Assembly: GCF_000718005.1 (NCBI RefSeq)
Contig: NZ_JODV01000008.1
Reading direction: 5' to 3' (one strand)
Origin: Actinoalloteichus_B caeruleus
Lineage (GTDB): Bacteria; Actinomycetota; Actinomycetes; Mycobacteriales; Pseudonocardiaceae
DNA: 64,000 bases
In this document: piece by piece, positions 8,248 through 16,471 of the stretch
How the letters are laid out: each line of letters starts with the position of its first letter
Position numbering within the stretch: position 1 is the stretch's first letter
Notes under the pieces: model-generated
What the model saw: the letters and a program-made list of their open reading frames with translations, nothing else
What the model was told of the DNA's origin: nothing
Databases searched by the model: none
Translations under genes and position numbers: made by a program

Positions 8248-8527
8248 CTCGGCACCTCCTCCCGTACTGGTGGAGTCCACGGTACCGGCGATCAGCCCGG
8301 TTGGTAATGATCCACGGACCGGGCGGGTGTCCCTTGCGTCACTCTCCGCCACCCCGGGGACGAGTTCTCCCGTTCCCACCCCGAGGTCGATCGCTGGCGG
8401 GTAGCGTGCTGCGCACGTTCTTCCTCCGATCCGGTGGACTTCGGATCGCCCTGGGACGTCGCACCCCGCCGACGCGGCGGCTCGGCCGCCCGTCGCCCCC
8501 AGTGGTCCAGTGTCGCAAGGAGTAACC

Positions 8528-9448
8528 ATGTCCGTCCCGCCCAACCAGCCCGACCCCTACGGCGGGCAGCCCGGCTGGGGCCAGCAGCCGCCCCCCGGCG
8601 GTATGCCGCCCCAGGGCCAGCCAGGGCAGCAGGGCGGCTGGCCCCAGGGCGGTATGCCTCCGCAGGGCCAGCCGGGGCCGCAGGGCCCCTACGGGCCCCC
8701 GCCCGGCGGACAGCCCCCGTTCGGGCCGCCCAGCGGCGGATTCCCCGCCCAGCCAGGCCCGGGTGGACCGCAGGGTCCCGGCGGCCCCCAGAAGAAGAGC
8801 CCGCTGCCCTGGATCCTCGCCGGCGGCGGTGTCCTCGTCGTCGGGCTGGTCGTCGTCCTCGTCATCGTCCTGGGCGGCGGCGGGTCGAACAGCACCCCGC
8901 AGGCGGTCGCGGAGAGCGCGGTCGCCGCGATGAACGACAACGACACGCAGCGGCTCGCGGACCTGAGCTGCGGCGCGCACCGCGAGCAGATCGAGACCAT
9001 CATCACCGACCTCGACCCCTCGCAGAACGCGGATGTGCCGCCGGAACTCGCGAACGCCACAGCGGAGTGGTCGCTGGTGCGCGTCGAGGAGGTCGACGAG
9101 ACCAACGCGAGGGCGATCGTCACCCTGAACATCTCCGGGGTGGGCGCGGACGCCGCCCCGATGATGGAGATGCTCAGCGACATGGAGCTGAGTGCCCCCC
9201 TCACCAAGGAGGACGACGCCTGGCTCCTGTGCGGGGTACCGGAGCCGACCGAGGACAGCACGCCCGGCACGCCGAACGTCCCCGACACGGATCCCGGCGA
9301 CCTGGACACCCCCGACTTCGACCCGGGCAGCCTGGACATGGGTGACCTCGACAACCGGGACATCCCCGACTTCGGCGACCCCGAGCTCCAGCGGGAGCTC
9401 GAGGAGATGCAGCGGCACCTCGACGAGCTGAACAACCTGGACTACTGA
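8528..9448 (+). CDS. Pro/Gly/Gln-rich single-pass membrane protein (paralogue 1)
   Basis: 306 aa. Residues 1-90 are a low-complexity cytoplasmic tail with repeated GGMPPQGQPG units. KKSPLPW then leads into one transmembrane helix (about 95-118, AGGGVLVVGLVVVLVIVL). The outer part resembles the small NTF2-like or DUF4878-type domains of actinobacterial membrane proteins (TPQAVAESAVAAMNDND...SCGAHREQIE) with two cysteines. An Asp-rich linker with short DPGDLD/DPGSLD units and an amphipathic C-terminal helix follow. The ATG at 8528 has AGGAG upstream. The next gene is a paralogue with the same plan. Function unknown. Confidence 0.8.
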   Translation: MSVPPNQPDPYGGQPGWGQQPPPGGMPPQGQPGQQGGWPQGGMPPQGQPGPQGPYGPPPGGQPPFGPPSGGFPAQPGPGGPQGPGGPQKKSPLPWILAGGGVLVVGLVVVLVIVLGGGGSNSTPQAVAESAVAAMNDNDTQRLADLSCGAHREQIETIITDLDPSQNADVPPELANATAEWSLVRVEEVDETNARAIVTLNISGVGADAAPMMEMLSDMELSAPLTKEDDAWLLCGVPEPTEDSTPGTPNVPDTDPGDLDTPDFDPGSLDMGDLDNRDIPDFGDPELQRELEEMQRHLDELNNLDY

Positions 9449-9451
9449 GGC

Positions 9452-9524
9452 GGTGGGGCGGATTCGTCCGCCCCCACCCGGAGCCCTCCCGCGAAGGCCG
9501 CGACGTTCCCGCGTCGCGGCCTTC
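9452..9524 (+). terminator. Two consecutive hairpins after paralogue 1
   Basis: An imperfect stem GGTGGGGCGGA/TCCGCCCCCACC (9452-9478, one bulged base) is followed by a perfect 13-bp stem, GAAGGCCGCGACG (9493-9505) with CGTCGCGGCCTTC (9512-9524), loop TTCCCG. No T tract. This suggests that the two paralogues are separate transcripts. Confidence 0.65.
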
Positions 9525-9716
9525 CGCCGTTCCGACGACCTGAGAGCCCGGCGGGGCGCGCCAGCCGGCCGTGTCGGACGTGTCCGGCGTCATCCGACCC
9601 TTCACGGGGAGATCGCTCCTGAGCACCTGCCGTCACCGCTAGGTTGCGTTGTGCGCGGCGACGCGCACCGAGTCGCCGATCGCGGAGAACAGCCGCCTCC
9701 CGGAGGAGAAGAGCAG

Positions 9717-10616
9717 ATGTCCGTCCCGCCACAGCAGCCCGGACCCCACGGCGGGCCGCCGGGGCCCCACGGCCAGCAGCCGCACCCGGGCCCGCCGAGC
9801 GGCGGCTGGCCGCAGCAGGGTCCTCCCACGGGCGGCTGGCCGCAGCAGCCCCCGCCACCGCAGGCCGGGGACCCCACCGGTGGATGGCCCCGGCAGCCGC
9901 AGGCCACCCCGGTCGGCGGCTGGCCTCAGCAGGGACCCGGCGGGCAGCAGTACCCGCACTACGGCCCACCGCACGGCTACCCGCCGCCCGGCCCGGGTGG
10001 TCCGCCGAAGAAGAGCCCGCTGCCGTGGGTCCTCGGAGGCGGTGGGGTACTCGTCATCGTCCTGGCCGTCGTGCTGGTCCTCGTGCTGACGGGGGACGAC
10101 GACACCCCCTCCGCCACCGGCGACGGCGCCCCGACGACCGGCCAGGACGCCGGGGGTGACGAACCACCGCTCGGGCAGGACGGCACCGACACGGAACCCC
10201 CGGCCGGCGGGGGCCGTACGAGCACCGACATCGAGGAGGTCGCCCGCTCCCTCGTCACGGCGATGAGCGCGGACGACCGGCAGACCCTGCTCGCCCACAC
10301 CTGCACGTCCAGGGCGGAGTACTTCGACGACGCCATCGAGCGCCTGGACCCGGCCGCCGCCCTGGGTGTCCCTGCCCCCCCTGAGGTGGCCGCCGCCCTG
10401 GAGCAGGTGGAGGCCAGCTACGAGTTCGAGGCGGCCGCCGTCATGAGCGAGGTGGAGGCGCAGGCCATCTTCCGGCAGCACCTGTCGAACCTGCCCCCGC
10501 AGTTGGCCGGGTTCCCGACCACGGCCCGCATCGGGGTGCGGTTCGTCGAGGAGAACGGGTGGAAGATGTGCGACATCCGCCTCCTCGACGACGAGGAGGT
10601 CCCGCCCGCCCGGTGA
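9717..10616 (+). CDS. Pro/Gly/Gln-rich single-pass membrane protein (paralogue 2)
   Basis: 299 aa, same architecture as its upstream neighbour: start MSVPPQQPGPHGG, an N-terminal tail with at least four GGWPQQ-type repeats, KKSPLPWVLGGGGVLV entering a single transmembrane helix (about 100-125), then an acidic Thr/Asp linker and a folded outer domain (TDIEEVARSLVTAMSADDRQTLLAHTC...) of about 120 residues. The shared MSVPP start and KKSPLPW juncture show a tandem duplication. The ATG at 9717 follows GGAGGAGAAGAG. It lacks the Asp-rich C-terminal tail of paralogue 1. It converges with trmI 12 bp away. Function unknown. Confidence 0.8.
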   Translation: MSVPPQQPGPHGGPPGPHGQQPHPGPPSGGWPQQGPPTGGWPQQPPPPQAGDPTGGWPRQPQATPVGGWPQQGPGGQQYPHYGPPHGYPPPGPGGPPKKSPLPWVLGGGGVLVIVLAVVLVLVLTGDDDTPSATGDGAPTTGQDAGGDEPPLGQDGTDTEPPAGGGRTSTDIEEVARSLVTAMSADDRQTLLAHTCTSRAEYFDDAIERLDPAAALGVPAPPEVAAALEQVEASYEFEAAAVMSEVEAQAIFRQHLSNLPPQLAGFPTTARIGVRFVEENGWKMCDIRLLDDEEVPPAR

Positions 10617-10628
10617 GCGGCCGCGAGC

Positions 10629-11459
10629 TCAGCCCTTGCTGGGTCGCCGCTGCTGCCGCAGGGGGGTGACCCCGTCCGCCAGGCGGCGTGTGGTGAGCAG
10701 GAAGGCGGTATGCCCGATCATGCGGTGTTCCGGCCGTACCGCCAACCCCACCACGTGCCAGGGGCGCTGGATCGTCTCCCAGGACTCCGGTTCGGTCCAC
10801 CTCTGCTGCTCGCGCAGGGCCTCGGTGATCCGGGAGAGCTGGGTGACCGTGGCGACGTAGACGACGAGCACCCCACCGGGCACGAGGTTGTCGGCCACCG
10901 TGTCCAGTGCCTCCCAGGGCGCGAGCATGTCCAACACCACCCGGTCGACCTGCTCGTCCTGGTGTTCCTTCAGGTCAGCCACTCGCAGCCGCCAGTTCGC
11001 GGGACGCTCGCCGAAGAACCGCTCCACGTTGCGCGCCGCGTGCTCCGCGTGGTCCTCCCGCACCTCGTAGGAGAGCACGCTGCCCGCCGGCCCCACCGCT
11101 CGCAGCAGGGAGCAGCTCAGGGCGCCCGACCCGGCGCCGGCCTCCAGCACACGGGCGCCGGGGAAGATGTCACCCCACATCACGATCTGCGCCGCGTCCT
11201 TGGGGTAGATCACCTGTGCCCCTCGGGGCATGGAGAGCACGTAGTCGGGCAGCAGGGGCCGCAGCGCGAGGAAGCTGGTCCCACCGCCCGAACCGACCAC
11301 CGTCCCCTCGGGCTGGCCGATGATCTTGTCGTGCGCGAGTGCCCCCCGGTGGGTGTGGTACTCCTTGCCCGCCTCGAGGACGATCGTGTAGCGCCGTCCC
11401 TTGGGGTCGGTCAGCTGCACGCGGTCGCCCTCCCGGAAGGGGCCGCTGGGGGTGCTCAC
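10629..11459 (-). CDS. trmI: tRNA (adenine-N1)-methyltransferase
   Basis: 276-residue class I methyltransferase of the TrmI family, which makes m1A58 in the T loop of tRNA. The N-terminal small domain (FREGDRVQLTDPKGRRYTIVLEAG) is followed by the SAM-binding motif VLEAGAGSGALSCSLLRAVGP and the catalytic-region DMLAPWE. The GTG at 11459 is chosen from an AGGAGG site upstream and from homology at MSTPSGPF. Mycobacteria also keep trmI close to the mpa/dop region, so the placement is syntenic. Confidence 0.93.
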   Translation of the reverse strand: MSTPSGPFREGDRVQLTDPKGRRYTIVLEAGKEYHTHRGALAHDKIIGQPEGTVVGSGGGTSFLALRPLLPDYVLSMPRGAQVIYPKDAAQIVMWGDIFPGARVLEAGAGSGALSCSLLRAVGPAGSVLSYEVREDHAEHAARNVERFFGERPANWRLRVADLKEHQDEQVDRVVLDMLAPWEALDTVADNLVPGGVLVVYVATVTQLSRITEALREQQRWTEPESWETIQRPWHVVGLAVRPEHRMIGHTAFLLTTRRLADGVTPLRQQRRPSKG

Positions 11460-11654
11460 GGGCGTTGAACCTCCTGCTCGACGTGGTGTTCCGAGGGCGG
11501 GCTGAACCCGCCTGGTCGGACGTCGATCCTGGCAGACGGCTCCAACGCCCCACCGGCTGCCCGGGTCGCGGTACCCGGCCACCGGACGTGACCCTCGGAG
11601 GTGCCCGCCCTCCTGGCGGCGGGGGACCGCGTCGTCCACCACCGGCCCCCTGGC

Positions 11655-12800
11655 TCAGGCGGTGTTGCCCCGATGGCTCAGCAACGCGTTGCGCAGTTCG
11701 TCCCGGTGCAGCACGGCGGAGGGCCGGCCCTCACCGTCGACGACGAGGAACTGCCAGGACGCGCTGGAGAACACGCGTTCCACGATGTCCTCACCCTGTT
11801 CGGAGTCGAGCAGGACGTTCTCGGCGGAGATCGGTTCCGCTGCCTGTTCGGCCGGCGTGACGGGGGCCTGCCGGGAGAGGTTCTCGGCGGCGGTCAGGTC
11901 GAGCAGGCCCACCGCCATGCCGTCGGCCCGGACCAGTACCACCCCTCTTCCCGCGGACGCGGCCAGCGCGTCGGAGACGGGGCTCTCCGCGGGGAGTTGG
12001 AGGACCGGGCGGACGATGTCCGCCAGCCGCAGACCGGGTGGCCAGTTGCGCCGGTTCTCGCTGCCGAGCTCCGCGACGACGCCGACCCCGATGAACCACA
12101 TCATGACCACGCACACACCCAGCCGCAGCCACCGGTCCTCGCTGGCGGCGAGGAGCCCCACGATCGCCCACCAGGCCAGGGCGATGGTCACCAGCACCCC
12201 ACCGACGGCCGCGGCGCGGGTGCCGGCCGAGCGACGCCCGGTCAGCCCCCACACGAGGGACCGCAGAACCCGGCCGCCGTCCAGCGGGAGGCCGGGCAGC
12301 AGGTTGAACACCCCGACCGCGGCGTTGGCGACCGTGATCTGGACCACGAGCAACCACAGGACGGTCCGGGGCTCGACCACCAGCAGGAGCGCCGCCGACA
12401 GCAGCGCGAGCAGCACCGAGACCGCCGGACCGGCGGCCGCGATCAGGCCCTCCTGCCGCGCCCGGGAGGGGGTCCTGACCAGTTCGGCCACGCCACCGAG
12501 GAACTGGAGGCGCACCCGTCGCACCGGCATCCCCATCCGCAGCGCGACCAGGCAGTGGCCGAGCTCGTGGAGCAGCACGGAGACACCGAGCAGCACGGTG
12601 AAGGTCGCCGCGAGCAACGCTCCCCCCAGGAGACCGACGCCGGGCAGCATCATGCGCACCAGGGGCGTGTAGAGCACGACGATGAGCAGGGAGATGAACC
12701 ACCACGAGGGCGCGAGCAGCACCGGAACCCCACGGACACGCGCGACCACCAGGCCGCCTTCGTGGCCGGTCGCGGGGGTCCAGCGGATCGAAGCGGGCAC
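11655..12800 (-). CDS. Site-2 protease family zinc metalloprotease with CBS domains
   Basis: 381-residue polytopic M50 intramembrane protease. HELGH at 78-82 gives the zinc ligands and catalytic Glu, and NLLPGLPLDGG (166-176) supplies the third ligand Asp174. Five or six transmembrane segments are followed by a cytosolic C-terminal CBS pair (about 240-375), a Rip3-like layout. Substrates are probably membrane-anchored anti-sigma factors, which cannot be named. The GTG at 12800 is supported by a TAGGCT -10 box 6 nt upstream, implying leaderless expression. Divergent from the nuclease gene below. Confidence 0.9.
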   Translation of the reverse strand: MPASIRWTPATGHEGGLVVARVRGVPVLLAPSWWFISLLIVVLYTPLVRMMLPGVGLLGGALLAATFTVLLGVSVLLHELGHCLVALRMGMPVRRVRLQFLGGVAELVRTPSRARQEGLIAAAGPAVSVLLALLSAALLLVVEPRTVLWLLVVQITVANAAVGVFNLLPGLPLDGGRVLRSLVWGLTGRRSAGTRAAAVGGVLVTIALAWWAIVGLLAASEDRWLRLGVCVVMMWFIGVGVVAELGSENRRNWPPGLRLADIVRPVLQLPAESPVSDALAASAGRGVVLVRADGMAVGLLDLTAAENLSRQAPVTPAEQAAEPISAENVLLDSEQGEDIVERVFSSASWQFLVVDGEGRPSAVLHRDELRNALLSHRGNTA

Positions 12801-12913
12801 TGACGAAGCCTAGAACGCCGACGGTGTTGCGGCAGTGTGCCAGGCCGGACGCGCCGCGCACCGTGCGGAGCGCCTCACCGAACCGTCGCCGGGGTGGCCT
12901 ACAGTGCCGGGTC

Positions 12914-13843
12914 ATGGCGGACGCGGTAGTCACCGACCCCCGACAGCCCCCCGGCGATGCTGGCACGGCGGGCGGTGGGTCCCGAGCTCGGCGACGCCCG
13001 GCGCTGTCGCCGTCGCGCGCGAGCGACTTCAAGCAGTGCCCCCTGCTGTACCGGCTTCGGGCGGTCGACCGGATACCCGAGAAGCCCAGCAAGGCCCAGG
13101 TGCGGGGCACCGTCGTGCACGCGGTGTTGGAGCGGCTGTTCGCGCTCCCGCCCGAGCAGCGCACCGAGGAACGGGCACGTGAACTGGTCGAACCCGCCTG
13201 GAAGGAGGTGGTCGAGGAGCAGCCGGAACTGCTCGACCAGCTCTTCGGTGGTGCGGAGGACCCGGAACTCACGGGCTGGCTGGCGACCGCCGAGAAGCTA
13301 CTGGGCGGCTACTTCACCCTGGAGGACCCGACCCGTTTCCAGCCGGAGGCCTGCGAGTTGCTCGTGGAGACGGAGCTCGAGTCCGGGGTCCTCATCCGGG
13401 GCTACCTCGACCGGCTGGACGTGGCTCCCACCGGGGAGATCCGGGTGGTCGACTACAAGACGGGTGCGGCGCCTCGCCAGATCGGGGAGGCCAAGGCACT
13501 GTTCCAGATGAAGTTCTACGCCCTCGCGCTGTGGCGGCTCCGGGGCGTGGTCCCGGCCCAACTGAAGCTGATGTACCTGGCCGACCGGCAGGCACTCGTC
13601 TACACGCCGGACGAGGCGGAGCTCCGCCGCTTCGAGCGGACGGTGGACGCGATCTGGCAGGCGATCCTCCGCGCGGGTCGCACCGGCGACTTCCCGCCGA
13701 ACCCGAGCCGGCTGTGCGACTGGTGCGACCACCGGTCGCGCTGTCCCGCCTTCGGCGGTACTCCCCCGCCCTACCCCGGCTGGCCGGAACCGTCGGCGTT
13801 GGCCGGGGAGGGCGGGGAGACCGCGTTGGGCAGGGTTGACTGA
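12914..13843 (+). CDS. RecB-family Fe-S nuclease
   Basis: 309-residue PD-(D/E)XK exonuclease-like protein. RGTVVHAVLERLF (helix with the conserved His), the acidic nuclease centre IRVVDYKTGA, and QMKFYALAL match the RecB/Cas4 nuclease core. Four cysteines frame it: one in SDFKQCPLLYRL near the N-terminus and three in LCDWCDHRSRCP near the C-terminus, the spacing that holds a 4Fe-4S cluster in AddB and Cas4-type nucleases. There is no helicase domain. The ATG at 12914 follows a TACAGT box by 8 nt. Its role in repair is inferred only from the family. Confidence 0.88.
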   Translation: MADAVVTDPRQPPGDAGTAGGGSRARRRPALSPSRASDFKQCPLLYRLRAVDRIPEKPSKAQVRGTVVHAVLERLFALPPEQRTEERARELVEPAWKEVVEEQPELLDQLFGGAEDPELTGWLATAEKLLGGYFTLEDPTRFQPEACELLVETELESGVLIRGYLDRLDVAPTGEIRVVDYKTGAAPRQIGEAKALFQMKFYALALWRLRGVVPAQLKLMYLADRQALVYTPDEAELRRFERTVDAIWQAILRAGRTGDFPPNPSRLCDWCDHRSRCPAFGGTPPPYPGWPEPSALAGEGGETALGRVD

Positions 13844-13865
13844 CGCGTGGGCCGCGGCCGCGGGC

Positions 13866-14711
13866 CTAGAGGCGACAGAAACGGATGTCCGAGGCCAGGA
13901 TCGCTCGGGCCCCGAGCGAGGAGAGCTGGTCCATCACGCTGTTGGCATCCTTGCGGGGCACCATGGCCCGCACGGCGTTCCAGCGTTCCTCGGCCAACGG
14001 GGAGACCGTGGGTGACTCCAGGCCGGGGGTGAGGGCCACCGCCGCCGACAGCAGGTGGTCGGGGCAGTTGTAGTCCAGCATCAGGTACTGCTGGGCTCGG
14101 GCCACCCCCCGCAGCCGGGCGGCCAGTTGGGCCCGGTCCTGGCTGTCCCGCGCGGACTCACCCTCCAGCAGGACGGCCTCCGACACGCAGATCGGGTCCC
14201 CGAAGGCGACCAGGCCGTGCTGGCGGAGGGAGGTCCCGGTCTCGACGACGTCGGCGACCGCGTCCGCGACCTCCAGTTGCACCGAGATCTCCACGGCCCC
14301 GTCGAGTCGGATCACCTCGGCCTCGATGTCCCTTTCGGCGAGGTGGTCGCGCACCAGCCGGGGGTAGGACGTGGCGACACGCCGGCCGTGCAGGTCCTCC
14401 ACCTTCCAGTCGGCCCCCGCCGGGGCGGCGAAGCGGAAGGTGGACTTGCCGAAGCCCAGGGCCAGCCGCTCGCGCACCGGCGCACCGGAGTCCAGGGCGA
14501 GGTCCCGTCCGGTGATCCCCATGTCCAGGGTGCCGGCTCCGACGTAGATCGCGATGTCCTTGGGGCGGAGGAAGAAGAACTCGACCTCGTTGGTGGGGTC
14601 GATGACCGTCAGGTCCTTCGGGCCCTGGCGGCGGCGGTAACCGGCCTCGGCCAGCATCTCGGCGGCGGACTCGGCCAGCGAGCCCTTGTTGGGAATGGCG
14701 ACGCGCAGCAT
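13866..14711 (-). CDS. hisG: ATP phosphoribosyltransferase, long form
   Basis: 281 aa; the first and feedback-regulated step of histidine synthesis (ATP + PRPP to phosphoribosyl-ATP). The catalytic domain begins MLRVAIPNKGSLAESA and contains the PRPP loop DAVADVVETGTSLR; the length shows the long form with its own C-terminal ACT-like histidine-binding domain, so no HisZ is needed. Located 19 nt downstream of hisE, giving a two-gene unit typical of actinobacteria in which hisG is away from the main his operon. Converges on the nuclease gene. Confidence 0.96.
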   Translation of the reverse strand: MLRVAIPNKGSLAESAAEMLAEAGYRRRQGPKDLTVIDPTNEVEFFFLRPKDIAIYVGAGTLDMGITGRDLALDSGAPVRERLALGFGKSTFRFAAPAGADWKVEDLHGRRVATSYPRLVRDHLAERDIEAEVIRLDGAVEISVQLEVADAVADVVETGTSLRQHGLVAFGDPICVSEAVLLEGESARDSQDRAQLAARLRGVARAQQYLMLDYNCPDHLLSAAVALTPGLESPTVSPLAEERWNAVRAMVPRKDANSVMDQLSSLGARAILASDIRFCRL

Positions 14712-14730
14712 GCGGGGTCTCCTGCTCGGT

Positions 14731-14994
14731 TTACAGGTGGCGGTACACGTCCTCGGTGCTCAGCCCGCGACCGAGCATGAGCACCTGGACGCGGTAGAGC
14801 AGCTGGGAGATCTCCTCGGCCAGGCGCTCGTCCGACTCGTGCTCGGCCGCGATCCACACCTCCCCGGCTTCCTCGAGAACCTTCTTGCCCTGCGCGTGCA
14901 CGCCCGCGTCGAGCGCGGCGACCGTTCCCGATCCCTCAGGGCGTTCCGCCGCCCTCTCCGTGAGCTGCGCGAACAGCTGGTCGAACGTCTTCAC
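14731..14994 (-). CDS. hisE: Phosphoribosyl-ATP pyrophosphatase
   Basis: 87 aa, second step of histidine synthesis (phosphoribosyl-ATP to phosphoribosyl-AMP). All-alpha MazG-like fold with the metal-binding acidic helices KKVLEEAGEVWIAAEHES and DERLAEEISQLLYRVQVLML. The GTG at 14994 is the only suitable start. First gene of the hisE-hisG unit. Confidence 0.95.
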   Translation of the reverse strand: MKTFDQLFAQLTERAAERPEGSGTVAALDAGVHAQGKKVLEEAGEVWIAAEHESDERLAEEISQLLYRVQVLMLGRGLSTEDVYRHL

Positions 14995-15331
14995 GGTGTG
15001 TCATCCTCGCACTTCCTCCCGCCCGTGGGTGTCATCGGTGCGTCGTTCCGCCCGTCGCCGCCGCGCGGGGACCACCGGAGCGGGGGTCGGTAGCCCGTCC
15101 TCCGCCGGGTGCGGGCCCGGTCCCGGTCCTCGTCCCGCCGCCACCATCCCGTCCCCTCCGGCGACCACGCCGACCTCGGGGGCGGACCGGGCGACCGGCG
15201 GCACATCCATCCCCCGGGGCACCCGGTCGGTCGAGCACGGTGGCCGCGTCGAACGCGGGACGCCGGTGGGGCGGGGCGGGGACCGGGTTGGGGTGGTGCC
15301 CCCCGCGGCCCTCGTGGCTACACTCCGTGTC
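14995..15331. promoter_or_regulatory. Intergenic region between hisE and a divergent GNAT gene
   Basis: No gene seen. The right end carries TACACT (15319-15324), a -10-like box 7 nt before the GNAT GTG. No clear -35 box or attenuator for hisE was found. Confidence 0.45.
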
Positions 15332-15727
15332 GTGCCGATCGACTTCCGGTGGCGCGCCCCGGTGCGCGACGAGGAGCTGCGCGCCCTGCACGCGGAGGGC
15401 TTCGGCACGGACGGCCGGGCGGACTGCTGGGCGGAACGGCTCCAACGGCACAGCCTGGGCTGGGTGACCGCGCACGACCACGACCGCCTGGTGGGTTTCG
15501 TGAACGTGGCCTGGGACGGGGGCCGGCACGCCTTCCTGCTGGACACAGTGGTCGCGGTCGACCACCGCCACACCGGCGTTGGCACCGGCCTGGTGCGCGC
15601 CGCCGTCATCGGGGCCCGCTCGTCGGGGTGCCAGTGGGTGCACGTCGACTTCGAGGCGGACCTGGCGCGCTTCTACCTGTCGAGCTGCGGCTTCGCCCCC
15701 ACCTCCGCCGGGTTGGTGGCGTTGTAG
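15332..15727 (+). CDS. GNAT family N-acetyltransferase
   Basis: 131 aa. The GNAT core is visible: LVGFVNVAWDGGRHAFLLDTVVAVDHRHTGVGTGLVRAAV, with the acetyl-CoA loop RHTGVGTGL (Q/R-x-x-G-x-G/A form), and FYLSSCGFAPTSAGLVAL at the end. The substrate cannot be predicted. The GTG at 15332 is preferred because the fold begins there and a TACACT box lies 7 nt upstream without a ribosome site. It converges with the HAD gene 6 bp away. Confidence 0.85.
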   Translation: MPIDFRWRAPVRDEELRALHAEGFGTDGRADCWAERLQRHSLGWVTAHDHDRLVGFVNVAWDGGRHAFLLDTVVAVDHRHTGVGTGLVRAAVIGARSSGCQWVHVDFEADLARFYLSSCGFAPTSAGLVAL

Positions 15728-15733
15728 CCCTCG

Positions 15734-16432
15734 TCAGCCACGACCCGCCAGCACGTCCGCCAGCGCCTCGATGTCCACTCCCTCCAGCGAAGCGCGGTGC
15801 ACTCGCCGCTCACCCGGTTCCACGTCGACCTCGCAGGGCACCACCAGTACCGTGCACCCCGCCGCCACGGCGGAGGCGACACCGGCCGGCGAGTCCTCCA
15901 CGGCGACCGCCTCGACCGGGTCGACGCCCAGCAGGCGCGCGGCCCGCAGGTAGGGGTCGGGGTGGGGCTTGTTGTGGGTGACCTCGTCGCCGAACACGAC
16001 CGCCTTGAAGTGGTGCCAGCCGATGTTCTCCAGGGGCACCTCGGCGACCGTGCGGACGGTGGAGGTCACCAGCCCCATCGGGACACCCGAGGCGTGGATG
16101 GCGGCGAGGGCGTCCTCCGCTCCGGGCCGCCAGAGCAGCCGGGTGCGGAACAGCTCCCGCATCCGGTCGATCACCCAGGCCGCGTTCGCCTCGGTGGCCT
16201 CCGACGTGACGGGCAGTCCGAGGTCCGCCAGCAGCAGCCCCATGCTCCTGGTCAGGTTCGACCCGACCATCGCCGCCCTGGTCTCCGCGCTGAGCTGGCC
16301 ACCGAGCTCCTGGGCGCGTTCCTCCAGGGCGATGCTCCACAGCTTCTCGGAGTCGAGCAGCGTGCCGTCCATGTCCCACAGCACGGCGGCGGGCAGGCGG
16401 CTGGCGCCGTCCATCTGGGACGGTGAACTCAC
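15734..16432 (-). CDS. HAD-superfamily phosphatase
   Basis: 232 aa, subfamily IA. Motif I is WDMDGTLLDS near residue 19 (nucleophile Asp), motif II is LVTST, the Lys of motif III sits in the TFKAVVFGDEV-like stretch (HHFKAVVFGDEVTHNKPHPDPYL), and motif IV is VAVEDSPAGVASA. The helical cap follows motif I, as in phosphoglycolate and beta-phosphoglucomutase-like enzymes. Substrate unknown. The GTG at 16432 follows GGAGGAA. It is 39 nt downstream of metH in the same direction and could be co-transcribed with it. Confidence 0.88.
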   Translation of the reverse strand: MSSPSQMDGASRLPAAVLWDMDGTLLDSEKLWSIALEERAQELGGQLSAETRAAMVGSNLTRSMGLLLADLGLPVTSEATEANAAWVIDRMRELFRTRLLWRPGAEDALAAIHASGVPMGLVTSTVRTVAEVPLENIGWHHFKAVVFGDEVTHNKPHPDPYLRAARLLGVDPVEAVAVEDSPAGVASAVAAGCTVLVVPCEVDVEPGERRVHRASLEGVDIEALADVLAGRG

Positions 16433-16471
16433 GGAATTCCTCCTCGTTCTCCCTGGCGGGGAGCGCTTCGC

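Noticed and set aside
13852..13863. Perfect palindrome CCGCGGCCGCGG between the nuclease gene and hisG
   Set aside because: Too short and of a composition expected by chance in this DNA; it could be a weak terminator but I cannot support it.
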